This document shows positions 53,304-61,337 of a stretch of DNA of 64,000 nt, in pieces (the first letter of the stretch is position 1; each line of letters begins with the position of its first letter). The notes under the pieces are model-generated. The model saw only the letters and a program-made list of their open reading frames with translations, had not been told where the DNA came from and did not search any database. The position numbers were made by a program, and so were the translations under genes. This stretch comes from Candidatus Electrothrix aestuarii (GTDB taxonomy: Bacteria; Desulfobacterota; Desulfobulbia; Desulfobulbales; Desulfobulbaceae), in contig CP159373.1 in NCBI GenBank assembly GCA_032595685.2, positions 5,046,700 through 5,110,699 on the forward strand, given 5' to 3'.

Positions 53304-54011
53304 ATGAGAAACAGCATCAGTTTTCGACTTTGGGGCCGTTATGCCCTGTTTACCGATCCGGTGACCAAGACCGGCGGCGAAAAATGCTCCTACCATGTGC
53401 CGACTTATGAGGCCATTAAGGGCGTTCTCAAGTCTATTTACTGGAAACCCACTATCATCTGGCATGTGGATAAAGTCCGGGTGATGAAACAGATCAAAAC
53501 ACAGACCAAGGGAACCAAGCCGCTGGTCTGGGGCGGCGGCAATTCCCTGGCGATTTACACCTTTCTTCACGAGGTGGAATATCAGGTCAAGGCCCATTTC
53601 GAGTGGAATGAACACCGACCGGAACTTGCTAAAGACCGCATTGACGGCAAGCATTACAGCATTGCCCAACGGATGCTGGAAAAAGGAGGGCGGCAGGATA
53701 TCTTTCTCGGTGTTCGTGATTGCCAAGGATACGTGGAACCCTGCGAATTCGGTGAAGGAGAGGGCTTTTATGATAATACACCGCCGGAACTCGCTTTTGG
53801 ATTGATGTTCCACGGCTTTGATTATCCCGATGAAACCGGAAACGATGAGCTGCACAGCCGGTTTTGGCAGGCTGTGATGCGCAAAGGAATCCTGGAATTT
53901 CCCCGACCTGAAGGCTGTACGACCCGGCGTTTTGTCCGCAAAATGTCGGTCAAGGAATTCGCTCTGGATGAAAACATGCTGCCGGTGGAGCAAGAGGAGG
54001 CTGCGTTATGA
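53304..54011 (+). CDS. cas5c: CRISPR-associated protein Cas5c (Cas5d), crRNA-processing
   Basis: A 235-residue Cas5 of type I-C, which cuts pre-crRNA (no Cas6 in I-C) and caps the 5' handle in Cascade. ATG 53304 follows AAGGTGA; upstream codons in frame are not Cas5-like. Family segments are SISFRLWGRYALFTDPVTKTGGEKCSYHVPTYEAIKGVLKSIYWKPTI, KPLVWGGGNSLAIYTFLHEVEYQVKAHFEWN, YSIAQRMLEKGGRQDIFLGVRDCQGYVEPCEFGEGEGFYDN. It overlaps cas8c by 4 bp. The gene appears intact. Confidence 0.95.
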   Translation: MRNSISFRLWGRYALFTDPVTKTGGEKCSYHVPTYEAIKGVLKSIYWKPTIIWHVDKVRVMKQIKTQTKGTKPLVWGGGNSLAIYTFLHEVEYQVKAHFEWNEHRPELAKDRIDGKHYSIAQRMLEKGGRQDIFLGVRDCQGYVEPCEFGEGEGFYDNTPPELAFGLMFHGFDYPDETGNDELHSRFWQAVMRKGILEFPRPEGCTTRRFVRKMSVKEFALDENMLPVEQEEAAL

Positions 54012-56038
54012 GTTGGCTGGCCCAATTACATACGACATATGAACAAGGCTTGGCACTTGATCAATCTTCAGTGCCGTTTGAAGAACGGCTCATGCCCATA
54101 AGCCATACCCTGCAAAATGCCCACATCCACATTGTCATAGATGAACAGGGCAATTTTAAACGGGCTGCCGTCCTTGAAAAAACACAGGTTGTTCTACCGG
54201 CAACGGAAAAGTCAGCAGGGAGAAGCAGCGGCGAGGCTCCTCATCCCTTGGCTGACAAAATTCAATATGTTGCCAAAGATTATCCTGATTACGGAGGAAA
54301 AAAGAAACCGTATTTTGCAGGCTATGAAGAACAACTTGCCCGCTGGTGCGATTCTTCTTTTTCACACCCAAAAGCCTGCGCGGTTCATGAGTACATCAAG
54401 AAAGGCCGGGTTATTGAAGATTTGGTTGCCCACCATGTTCTCCATATTGATGAGCAGGGAAAACTGCTGGAAGAATGGTCTGCTGACGTCAGCGAAGAAA
54501 AGCCGGAGCCGTTGATCTTTAAGGTGCTGCCGAAGACCCAAGGAAAAACAGAACAGGGCAACGCGCTTGTCTGCTGGTCTGTTGAAAAAGAAGGCGACGC
54601 TGACAGTAAAACATGGGAAGATCAGAGTCTTCAGCAAAGCTGGGCTGATTTTGATGCGCTGACAGAAGGCGCAAAAGGTCTCTGTTTTATTTCGGGGCAA
54701 GAGGCAAAGTTGACAGCCAGTCATCCGGCGAAATTGCGACACACAGGGGATAAGGCGAAACTTATTTCCGCCAATGATATGTCTGGATTTACCTTTCGTG
54801 GGCGGTTTACAGATACTGCAAAAACCATAAAAGCAGGGGGAAGTCAGGCCGTCGGCATCAGCCTGGAGGTCACCCAAAAAGCCCATAATGCCCTGCGCTG
54901 GCTTATTGCCCGCCAAGGGTATCGTAATGGTGATCAGGTTTATGTTTCCTGGGCAGTCTCCGGGAAAGAAATCCCTGAACCTTTGGAAGACACCTGGTCC
55001 ATGCTTGCCGCTGCTGAAATTACCAAACAGCCAGAAGCGGAACAGGAACAAAAGCAAGAGCAAGAACATCAGCTTGATCATACCGTAGATGCAGGAGAAG
55101 GCTTTGCCCATCAACTCAATAAATATATCGCAGGATACCGCCAGGAACTTGAGGCGAATGATCAGATCGTGGTCATGGGCCTGGATTCAGCCACACCTGG
55201 CAGGATGGGTATCATCTATTATCGTGAGCTGCTCGCCAGTGAGTTTCTTGATCGCCTCCATTCCTGGCACAGTCAATTTGCCTGGCCCCAGCGACATACG
55301 CAGGAATACCCTGATCCCAAGGGCAAAAAGAAACCCGTCAGGAAAACAATCTGGCCGGTGAGCTGTCCGATCCCCCGCATTATCGCCGAGGCTGCCTACG
55401 GCGATATTCTCAAAAGCAACGATACCCTGAAAAAGAGCGTACTTGAACGGATACTGCCCTGCATTGCTGACGGTCGTCCTTTCCCAAAAGACATTATGCT
55501 GTCAGCTGTCCGGCGAGCGAGTAACCGGAACAATTGTGATCCTTGGGAATGGGAAAGAAATCTTGGCGTAGCCTGTGCTCTGTTTAAGGGATATTATGAG
55601 CGGCATACAAAGAAGCATAAAAGGAGAACATACATTATGGCATTGGAAAAAGACAGGACAGCACGAGATTATCTGTACGGCAGACTGCTGGCCGTGGCCG
55701 AAAAGATCGAAGAGGTGGCTTTATATGTGGGCGGAGAAAACAGACCGACCAGTGCAGCCAGGTTAATGCAGCGTTTTGCAGACCGCCCGTTCTCCACCTG
55801 GTTGACTCTTGAGAAAAGTTTACAGCCCTATATGCAGCGATTACAAGGGAACAGAGCAGGCTTTCTGACCAATCGGAAAAAAGAGCTGGATGAAATTCAT
55901 GCTGCTTTTGCAACAGATGATTTTACCAGCGACAAGGCACTGACCGGTGAATTTCTCTTGGGATACCATTGTCAACGAATGGAACTGCGTAAGAAAGCTG
56001 AACAAGAACCTGCTGAAAACAATAACAAGGAAAACTGA
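54008..56038 (+). CDS. cas8c: CRISPR-associated protein Cas8c (Csd1)
   Basis: Large subunit of the type I-C Cascade, 676 residues, responsible for TTC PAM reading. The 3' part of its mRNA can encode the small subunit Cas11c from an internal start. Marks are SWLAQLHTTYEQGLALDQ, LPATEKSAGRSSGEAPHPLADKIQYVAKDYPDYGGKKKPYF, VCWSVEKEGD, SGQEAKLTASHPAKLRHTGDKAKLISANDMSGFTFRGRF, and NALRWLIARQGYRNGDQVYVSWAVSG. The C-terminal helical part (about 545-676) begins near an in-frame ATG after KRRTYIMALEKD, with AGGAGA nearby, a good candidate Cas11c start (about 55637). Intact. Confidence 0.94.
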   Translation: MSWLAQLHTTYEQGLALDQSSVPFEERLMPISHTLQNAHIHIVIDEQGNFKRAAVLEKTQVVLPATEKSAGRSSGEAPHPLADKIQYVAKDYPDYGGKKKPYFAGYEEQLARWCDSSFSHPKACAVHEYIKKGRVIEDLVAHHVLHIDEQGKLLEEWSADVSEEKPEPLIFKVLPKTQGKTEQGNALVCWSVEKEGDADSKTWEDQSLQQSWADFDALTEGAKGLCFISGQEAKLTASHPAKLRHTGDKAKLISANDMSGFTFRGRFTDTAKTIKAGGSQAVGISLEVTQKAHNALRWLIARQGYRNGDQVYVSWAVSGKEIPEPLEDTWSMLAAAEITKQPEAEQEQKQEQEHQLDHTVDAGEGFAHQLNKYIAGYRQELEANDQIVVMGLDSATPGRMGIIYYRELLASEFLDRLHSWHSQFAWPQRHTQEYPDPKGKKKPVRKTIWPVSCPIPRIIAEAAYGDILKSNDTLKKSVLERILPCIADGRPFPKDIMLSAVRRASNRNNCDPWEWERNLGVACALFKGYYERHTKKHKRRTYIMALEKDRTARDYLYGRLLAVAEKIEEVALYVGGENRPTSAARLMQRFADRPFSTWLTLEKSLQPYMQRLQGNRAGFLTNRKKELDEIHAAFATDDFTSDKALTGEFLLGYHCQRMELRKKAEQEPAENNNKEN

Positions 56039-56051
56039 TTGGAGAGTGACC

Positions 56052-56891
56052 ATGAGCCTGGAAAATAAAATTGATTTTGCCGTTATTTTAAGCGTAAAGC
56101 ATGCCAATCCCAACGGAGACCCGCTGAACGGCAACCGTCCCAGAGTGGACTATGAAGGATACGGAGAAATCAGCGATGTCTGCCTGAAACGAAAAATTCG
56201 AGACCGTTTGCAGGATCAGCAGCAGCCGATCTTTGTCCAGTCGGATGAAAAGAAGATCGATGGCATGCCCAGTCTCAAGGCCAGAGCCGAGTCCGAGGAG
56301 TTCGGGTTGGGTAAGGACACCTTGAACAGCAAGAAAACAAGCCCTGATAAGGCAGCGAAGTTAGCCTGTGAAAAATGGTTGGATGTCCGCACCTTTGGTC
56401 AACTCTTTGCCTTTAAAGGCAGCGGGAAAGACGGGGTATCCATCCCTATTCGCGGACCGGTCTCCATTCATTCGGCCTTCAGCGTGGAGCCGGTCAGTGT
56501 GGCCAGTATCCAGATTACTAAGAGCGTCAGCGGCGAAGGCGATGGCAGCAAAAAAGGTTCAGATACTATGGGCATGAAGCACCGGGTGGACGAGGCAGTC
56601 TATGTCACCTACGGCAGTATGAATCCTCAGCTTGCCGAACGTACCGGCTTTAGCAACGATGACGCGGAAACCATTAAATCAGTCCTGCCCAAACTCTTTG
56701 AGGGCGATGCCTCTTCGGCCAGACCGGAAGGAAGTATGGCTGTGGAAAAAGTGATTTGGTGGCAGCATAACTGCAAGTCCGGGCAATACTCATCCGCCAA
56801 GGTTCACCGTACCCTGGAAGTGCGTCCCGACGGCAGCTTTGATCTTGAGAACCTGGAAGGATTGGAACCGGAGATTATTGAGGGGTTTTAA
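56052..56891 (+). CDS. cas7c: CRISPR-associated protein Cas7c (Csd2)
   Basis: Backbone subunit of type I-C Cascade, 279 residues from ATG 56052 with GGAGAG upstream. The opening LENKIDFAVILSVKHANPNGDPLNGNRPRVDYEGYGEISDVCLKRKIRDRL is classical Cas7/Csd2. FAFKGSGKDGVSIPIRGPVSIHSAFSVEPV and MGMKHRVDEAVYVTYGSMNPQLAERTGFSNDDAE follow. It lies 13 bp after cas8c. Intact. Confidence 0.95.
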   Translation: MSLENKIDFAVILSVKHANPNGDPLNGNRPRVDYEGYGEISDVCLKRKIRDRLQDQQQPIFVQSDEKKIDGMPSLKARAESEEFGLGKDTLNSKKTSPDKAAKLACEKWLDVRTFGQLFAFKGSGKDGVSIPIRGPVSIHSAFSVEPVSVASIQITKSVSGEGDGSKKGSDTMGMKHRVDEAVYVTYGSMNPQLAERTGFSNDDAETIKSVLPKLFEGDASSARPEGSMAVEKVIWWQHNCKSGQYSSAKVHRTLEVRPDGSFDLENLEGLEPEIIEGF

Positions 56892-56914
56892 GTTCTGCCA
56901 TGCCCGGTTCCCTC

Positions 56915-56980
56915 CTTACTGGTGCCCAAGCTTTACTTGGGTATCCTGAGTTCCCAAGCCGGAGCTTGGGAACCAGAGGA
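56915..56980. repeat. Direct repeat flanking the fic gene, left copy
   Basis: Begins TTACTGGTGCCCAAGCT and ends with TTCCCAAGCCGGAGCTTGGGAACC. The same boundaries occur at 57965-58079, so the fic gene is bracketed by direct copies. A CCCAAGC/GCTTGGG hairpin lies in each. Confidence 0.7.
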
Positions 56981-57010
56981 AAAAATATTCAACCCTTTAT
57001 TTTGAGTGCT

Positions 57011-57071
57011 GTAGGGGCGAACCTATGTGTTCGCCCTTTTATGCCGGGCAGACACGCAGGTCTGCCCCTAC
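57011..57071. repeat. Dispersed double-hairpin repeat, complete copy
   Basis: GTAGGGGCGAA...TTCGCCC then GGGCAGA...TCTGCCCCTAC; the outer ends GTAGGGGC and GCCCCTAC are perfect inverted repeats. It matches 38342-38400 almost base for base. Confidence 0.8.
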
Positions 57072-57131
57072 AGGTCAGCTCCTAAATTGGGGGGAGTATT
57101 TTATTGTTGTTTTTTCATTGAAGGATCTGCC

Positions 57132-57956
57132 ATGTCCCACTACCTCCAAAACCTCGATCCCGACCTCCGCGCAGCCCTGCGCACCCAGCTGCGCGACCTC
57201 TGGACCCACACCTCCACCGCCCTGGAGGGCAACACCCTCACCTTAGGTGATACTTCTTTTGTTCTGAAGGAGGGCCTGACCGTTGCTGGCAAGCCACTCA
57301 AGGACCATCAGGAGGTAGTGGGTCATGCACGGGCTATCGATCTGCTCCACGAGTATCTTCAGCAAGGCGACACGTTCGGCGAAACAGAACTATTCGCTCT
57401 GCACAAGGCCGTGCAGACCGAGGCGGTGTTTGATTATTATAAGCCCGTGGGTGCCTGGAAAAACCAACCTAACTCCACTGCCGATACAGTGGATGGCAAG
57501 CAGGTGATTTTTGAGTACGCAGCCCCTGCCCAGATCCCGGCCCTGATGGAAAACTGGCTCGCCCTGTATCGGGATCAGATACGGAAAACCGAAGCCGCGC
57601 CGAACAACCCGGACATCGCCCTGACCGCCTATGTCCTGCTCCACGCCGCCTTTGTCCGCATCCATCCTTTTGCGGATGGCAACGGACGAATGGCCCGCTT
57701 AGTCGCCAACCTGCCCGTGCTCCGGGCTGGCCTGCCACCGATCATTATCCCCAGGGAGCAGCGCAAAGAATATATTGATTCCCTATCAACTTGGCATTTT
57801 GCCGCCGGGCAGATCAAGACCGGTGAGGAGCTGCTGCCAGCATCGGATCAACTGAAGCCGTTTACAGAGCTGTGCAGACAGGCCTGGCAGGCATCAATAT
57901 CGTTGGTGGAGGAAGCGCGGAAGAGGCAGGAGGTGCGGGATTTCGATGTGGAATAA
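57132..57956 (+). CDS. Fic-family protein (class II, with N-terminal inhibitory motif)
   Basis: A 274-residue Fic protein from ATG 57132 (AAGGA upstream). An N-terminal THTSTALEGNTLTL matches the S/T-x3-E-G/N inhibitory helix, so this is a self-inhibited class II Fic. The active site is HPFADGNGRMARLVANLPVLRAG (canonical), preceded by PVGAWKNQPN in the flap region. A C-terminal helical extension follows. It sits between cas7 and cas4, separating the Cascade genes from the adaptation genes, and is flanked by direct repeats. Likely a late insertion without a role in CRISPR. Confidence 0.9.
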   Translation: MSHYLQNLDPDLRAALRTQLRDLWTHTSTALEGNTLTLGDTSFVLKEGLTVAGKPLKDHQEVVGHARAIDLLHEYLQQGDTFGETELFALHKAVQTEAVFDYYKPVGAWKNQPNSTADTVDGKQVIFEYAAPAQIPALMENWLALYRDQIRKTEAAPNNPDIALTAYVLLHAAFVRIHPFADGNGRMARLVANLPVLRAGLPPIIIPREQRKEYIDSLSTWHFAAGQIKTGEELLPASDQLKPFTELCRQAWQASISLVEEARKRQEVRDFDVE

Positions 57957-57964
57957 TGGAAGAT

Positions 57965-58079
57965 GTTACTGGTGCCCAAGCTCTGCTTGAGTATCTCTGA
58001 ACAAAGAAGCTCAGCTTCGGAAAATGAAGCTGAGCTTCGGAAAAACAATTCCCAAGCCGGTGCTTGGGAACCTGAGGAA
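57965..58079. repeat. Direct repeat flanking the fic gene, right copy
   Basis: Begins TTACTGGTGCCCAAGCT like 56915 and ends in a CCCAAGC...GCTTGGGAACC hairpin, with an extra internal AAGCTCAGCTTCGGAAAATG-type duplication making it longer. Confidence 0.7.
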
Positions 58080-58089
58080 CAGAGTCTTT

Positions 58090-58476
58090 TTACCATAGCG
58101 TTTTTACCGGATATTGCTGAATATACCGATCCGAAGTCAGAAGAGTCAAGCCGTTTTCAATAGCCTGGCAGATGAGGATACGGTCAAAGGGGTCTTTATG
58201 AATATCCGGAAGCTTAGAAAGATGAAAGCTGTCTTCTTCCGCCAGTTTCAGGGAAGCTATTTTATGGGTCTTTCGTTCTGTCGGAATAAAGGCTTCAGGG
58301 GCGGCAGGGATCACCAGCTTGCCGAGATGAAATTTTATACCGATTTCCCAGTTTGTGACACTACTGAGAAAAACAGTGTTTGCAGGATTCTTAAACGCAG
58401 ACATCGCTTGATCTGACAGTTTTTCAGGCTCCAGTGAAATCCACAGAAAAGAACAGGTATCAAGAAGTATTTTCAT
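58090..58476 (-). CDS. PIN-domain toxin (VapC-like)
   Basis: A 128-residue PIN RNase. The first acidic residue is in MKILLDTCSFLW. Then come SSVTNWEIGIKFHLGKL with the conserved Glu, and HKDPFDRILICQAIENGLTLLTSD with two Asp. This is the type often paired with a Phd antitoxin. It overlaps the antitoxin gene by 4 bp and is antisense to the cas genes. Confidence 0.9.
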   Translation of the reverse strand: MKILLDTCSFLWISLEPEKLSDQAMSAFKNPANTVFLSSVTNWEIGIKFHLGKLVIPAAPEAFIPTERKTHKIASLKLAEEDSFHLSKLPDIHKDPFDRILICQAIENGLTLLTSDRYIQQYPVKTLW

Positions 58477-58730
58477 TCTTTCTCACCTGTGAAATAGGCC
58501 AGAATATCGTCAGGCAACGGCTCCTTCAAGTTATCGGCCAGTTTAAAATCCGGATAGCGTTTTTTCCCCAAGCCGACCGGACGTTCCGTTAATGTCTCCT
58601 GTTGTTGAACAGGTATGATCTCTGCAACCGGTTTATTGCGGTTACAGACAATCACGGTTTCCCCGGCAGCGACTCGCGCAATGGTGGCGGAAAAGTGACT
58701 TTTCACTTCGCTGATATTAAGTTGCGGCAT
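58473..58730 (-). CDS. Phd/YefM-family antitoxin
   Basis: An 85-residue antitoxin from ATG 58730 with GGGGGTG upstream. PQLNISEVKSHFSATIARVAAGETVIVCNRNKPVAEIIPV is the Phd/YefM DNA-binding fold. The C-terminal tail with LKEPLPDDILAYFTGE binds the PIN toxin. The pair is a complete toxin-antitoxin unit between cas7 and cas4. Confidence 0.9.
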   Translation of the reverse strand: MPQLNISEVKSHFSATIARVAAGETVIVCNRNKPVAEIIPVQQQETLTERPVGLGKKRYPDFKLADNLKEPLPDDILAYFTGEKE

Positions 58731-58815
58731 AACATTCACCCCCTGAAAAAAATAATCTTTATGACTTTATAGTAGACCATAAACCTGACCATGTCAACCA
58801 ACCGGAGAAAACACC

Positions 58816-59445
58816 ATGTACACGGAAGACGACCTCCTCATGCTGTCCGCGCTCCAGCATCTCCTGTTCTGTCCGCGCCAATGCGCCCTGATCCACCTTG
58901 AGCAGGCCTGGACGGAAAATCGCTTCACTGCCGAAGGCCGGGTGCTACACGAGCGGGTCCATACCGCAGCCACGGATTCCCGCTGCACTGTGCGGGTGGA
59001 ATACGATATGCCGCTCCGCTCTCTGCGCCTGGGCTTGTCTGGCAGGGCGGATATTGTGGAGATGCATCAGCAGGAGGACAGCTCCTGGCTCCCCTTTCCG
59101 GTGGAGTATAAACGGGGCCGTCCGAAAAAAGACGATACCGACCGGGTTCAGCTCTGCGCCCAGGCCCTGTGTCTGGAGGAAATGCTGGACTGCACGGTCC
59201 CGGAAGGTGCGCTCTATTACGGGCAAAAAAACAGGCGGACACCGGTACAGTTTGATGATCGCCTACGCCGGGTCACTGAAGAGGCTGCGGGCCGCCTCCA
59301 CGAACTGCTCTCCGGTACCGTCACCCCGGCCCCGGAGTACAGCCGTCGCTGTGAAAGCTGCTCTTTTATTGATACCTGCCTGCCCCGAACTGCCGGGAAG
59401 AAAAATCAGGTGCGCAATTATATGACCAGGATGACGCAATCATGA
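58816..59445 (+). CDS. cas4: CRISPR-associated exonuclease Cas4
   Basis: A 209-residue Cas4 that trims and PAM-selects prespacers together with Cas1-Cas2 in type I-C. The N-terminal Fe-S cysteine lies in FCPRQCALIHLEQ and three C-terminal ones in RRCESCSFIDTCLPR. The RecB-like nuclease shows SGRADIVEMH and FPVEYKRGRPKK (E-x-K), with QLCAQALCLEEML (QhxxY-like). It overlaps cas1 by 4 bp. Intact. Confidence 0.94.
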   Translation: MYTEDDLLMLSALQHLLFCPRQCALIHLEQAWTENRFTAEGRVLHERVHTAATDSRCTVRVEYDMPLRSLRLGLSGRADIVEMHQQEDSSWLPFPVEYKRGRPKKDDTDRVQLCAQALCLEEMLDCTVPEGALYYGQKNRRTPVQFDDRLRRVTEEAAGRLHELLSGTVTPAPEYSRRCESCSFIDTCLPRTAGKKNQVRNYMTRMTQS

Positions 59446-60470
59446 AAAAACATCTGAACACGCTCTTTGTCACCACCCAGGGAGCCTATCTGGCCAAGGA
59501 AGGAGAAACCGTAGCTGTGCGCATCGAAGGCAAGGTTAGGTTGCGCCTGCCCGTCCATACCCTGGACGGCATTGTCTGTTTCGGCAATGTAGGGTGCAGC
59601 CCCTTTCTCCTCGGCTTCTGCGGAGAACGCAACCTGACTGTGAGTTTTCTGACAGAATACGGCCGCTTTCTGGCACGGGTGCAAGGACCTGTTTCCGGCA
59701 ATGTGATCCTGCGGCGGGAACAGTACCGTCGGGCCGATGACCTGGATTTTTCCGCCCGCATGGCACGGGCCTTTATCAACGGCAAGGTTGCTAATTGCCG
59801 GGCGCTCCTGAACCGGACTGTCCGTGACCACGGAGACAGGCTGGACAGCGAGGCTGTGGGTGATGCGGCAAATCACCTCACCGGCCTGCTCAAATCCCTG
59901 GGCCGGGGTCGGCCTCTGGAAGAGGTCCGGGGCACGGAAGGTGACGGAGCCCATGTCTATTTTTCTGTGTTCGATCATCTCATTATCCGCAATAAAGAGG
60001 ATTTCTTCTTTCACCGGCGTAGCCGCAGACCTCCTCTGGATCGGGTCAACTGCCTGCTTTCTTTTCTTTATACCTTGGTCATGCATGATGTCCGCTCGGC
60101 CCTGGAATGCACCGGCCTTGATCCGGCAGTGGGCTTTCTCCATCGGGACCGACCGGGCCGATCCGGTCTGGCCCTGGATATGATGGAGGAATTCCGGCCT
60201 CTTGCTGATCGTCTGACCCTTTCCCTGATCAACCGGGGCCAGTTGCAGGCCAAGGATTTTGTGGTCAGTGAGGGCGGCGGGGTACGGATGAAGGATAAAG
60301 CCAGAAAAACCCTGCTCACCGCCTATCAGGAGCGAAAACAGGATGTGCTGCTGCATCCATTTCTGGAGGAGAAGATGCCTTTGGGGCTGTTCTTCCACAC
60401 CCAGGCCCTGTTGCTGGCCCGTTTTCTTCGGGGTGATCTGGACGGGTATCCGCCGATGATCTGGCGGTGA
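59442..60470 (+). CDS. cas1: CRISPR-associated endonuclease Cas1 (type I-C)
   Basis: Integrase of spacer acquisition, 342 residues. The N-terminal beta domain (TLFVTTQGAYLAKEGETVAVRIEGKVRLRLPVHTLDGIVCFGNVGCSPFLLGFCGERNLTVSFLTEYGRFLARVQGPVSGNV) is followed by the helical domain. The metal-site His is in VGFLHRDRPGRSGLALDMMEEFRPLADRL, with Asp and Glu following, and a further Glu lies upstream. Full length and intact. It is followed by a diverged dispersed repeat, then cas2. Confidence 0.96.
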   Translation: MKKHLNTLFVTTQGAYLAKEGETVAVRIEGKVRLRLPVHTLDGIVCFGNVGCSPFLLGFCGERNLTVSFLTEYGRFLARVQGPVSGNVILRREQYRRADDLDFSARMARAFINGKVANCRALLNRTVRDHGDRLDSEAVGDAANHLTGLLKSLGRGRPLEEVRGTEGDGAHVYFSVFDHLIIRNKEDFFFHRRSRRPPLDRVNCLLSFLYTLVMHDVRSALECTGLDPAVGFLHRDRPGRSGLALDMMEEFRPLADRLTLSLINRGQLQAKDFVVSEGGGVRMKDKARKTLLTAYQERKQDVLLHPFLEEKMPLGLFFHTQALLLARFLRGDLDGYPPMIWR

Positions 60471-60477
60471 TCTGGCG

Positions 60478-60557
60478 GTAGGGGCAGGCCCCTGTGCCTG
60501 CCTGATACACCAAGGGCGAACACAAATAGGGGGTAAACACAGGGGGGGTACCCCTAC
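60478..60557. repeat. Dispersed double-hairpin repeat, diverged copy
   Basis: Starts GTAGGGGCAGGC and ends ACCCCTAC. It contains an AGGGCGAACACA segment as in the other copies, but the halves are swapped and a G-rich expansion has occurred. It separates cas1 from cas2. Confidence 0.6.
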
Positions 60558-60583
60558 GCGACAATCACCGCAAGGAGGACAAT

Positions 60584-60874
60584 ATGTTTGTTCTGGTCAG
60601 CTATGATGTAAAGACAAGTGATAAAGGCGGACCGAAACGCCTGCGGCGGGTGGCCAAAGTCTGCCGGGATTATGGGCAACGGGTCCAGTATTCCGTGTTT
60701 GAGTGCATTGTGCCCCCGGATAAATGGGTGGTGATGCGGGATCGGCTGATCAAGGAGATTGATGAGGAGGTGGATAGCCTGCGTTTCTATTTTCTCGGCT
60801 CCAACTGGAAACACCGGGTGGAGCATATCGGGGCCAAGGAGGCCCTGGATCAGGAAGGCACGTTGATTATTTGA
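60584..60874 (+). CDS. cas2: CRISPR-associated protein Cas2
   Basis: A 96-residue ferredoxin-fold protein that bridges Cas1 dimers in spacer integration. FVLVSYDVKTSDKGGPKRLRRVAKVCRDYGQRVQYSVFECIVPPDKW, with the conserved Asp in SYDVKT, and DSLRFYFLGSNW are standard for type I-C Cas2. ATG follows AAGGAGGACAAT. It is the last cas gene before the leader and array. Confidence 0.96.
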   Translation: MFVLVSYDVKTSDKGGPKRLRRVAKVCRDYGQRVQYSVFECIVPPDKWVVMRDRLIKEIDEEVDSLRFYFLGSNWKHRVEHIGAKEALDQEGTLII

Positions 60875-61337
60875 GGGTTCATGGACATAAACAGAGGTAT
60901 TTTTCATCGGGTATGTTTGACTGTCAAAATGCAGGCATTTCGACTCATGAAATGGAGGTATTTCGTTGTATGAACTGCATACATTTTGTCGCACGAACTC
61001 CATGCAGTCGTTGTACCGCCACCGCTCCCCCCCCAAAAAAACACCGGCGATTTTCCCCAGGCAACGTATTTTCTGCTGATCTGTTGCCTGGTTAATGTTG
61101 CCGAGACAACAACTACATGATACTCTAAGAATTTACCCTGGATTGCCCTCGAATATCACCCGAAAACCCTTGCGCGAACCCCTAACGGACAGAAAAACAC
61201 AGGAGGTTCGCACATATTGAAATCAGGAGGTTTTTATCAAAAAGAACGCCTTTTGTTCTTTGCGACCGCGTCCGAAAAATGCGGTTCGCGCAAATGCAGT
61301 ATTTCGTCAAGCCGTAACAGTCGGTTACAGTTTGACA
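60875..61337 (+). promoter_or_regulatory. CRISPR leader region
   Basis: About 460 bp between cas2 and the first repeat, on the 5' side of the array judged by repeat orientation (ATTGAAAC at the 3' end). It holds no gene. It contains an element bounded by TTGCGCGAACC (61170-61180) and its perfect complement GGTTCGCGCAA (61283-61293); part of it is echoed at 28827-28925. Array promoter and integration signals should lie in the last 100-200 bp. Confidence 0.7.
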
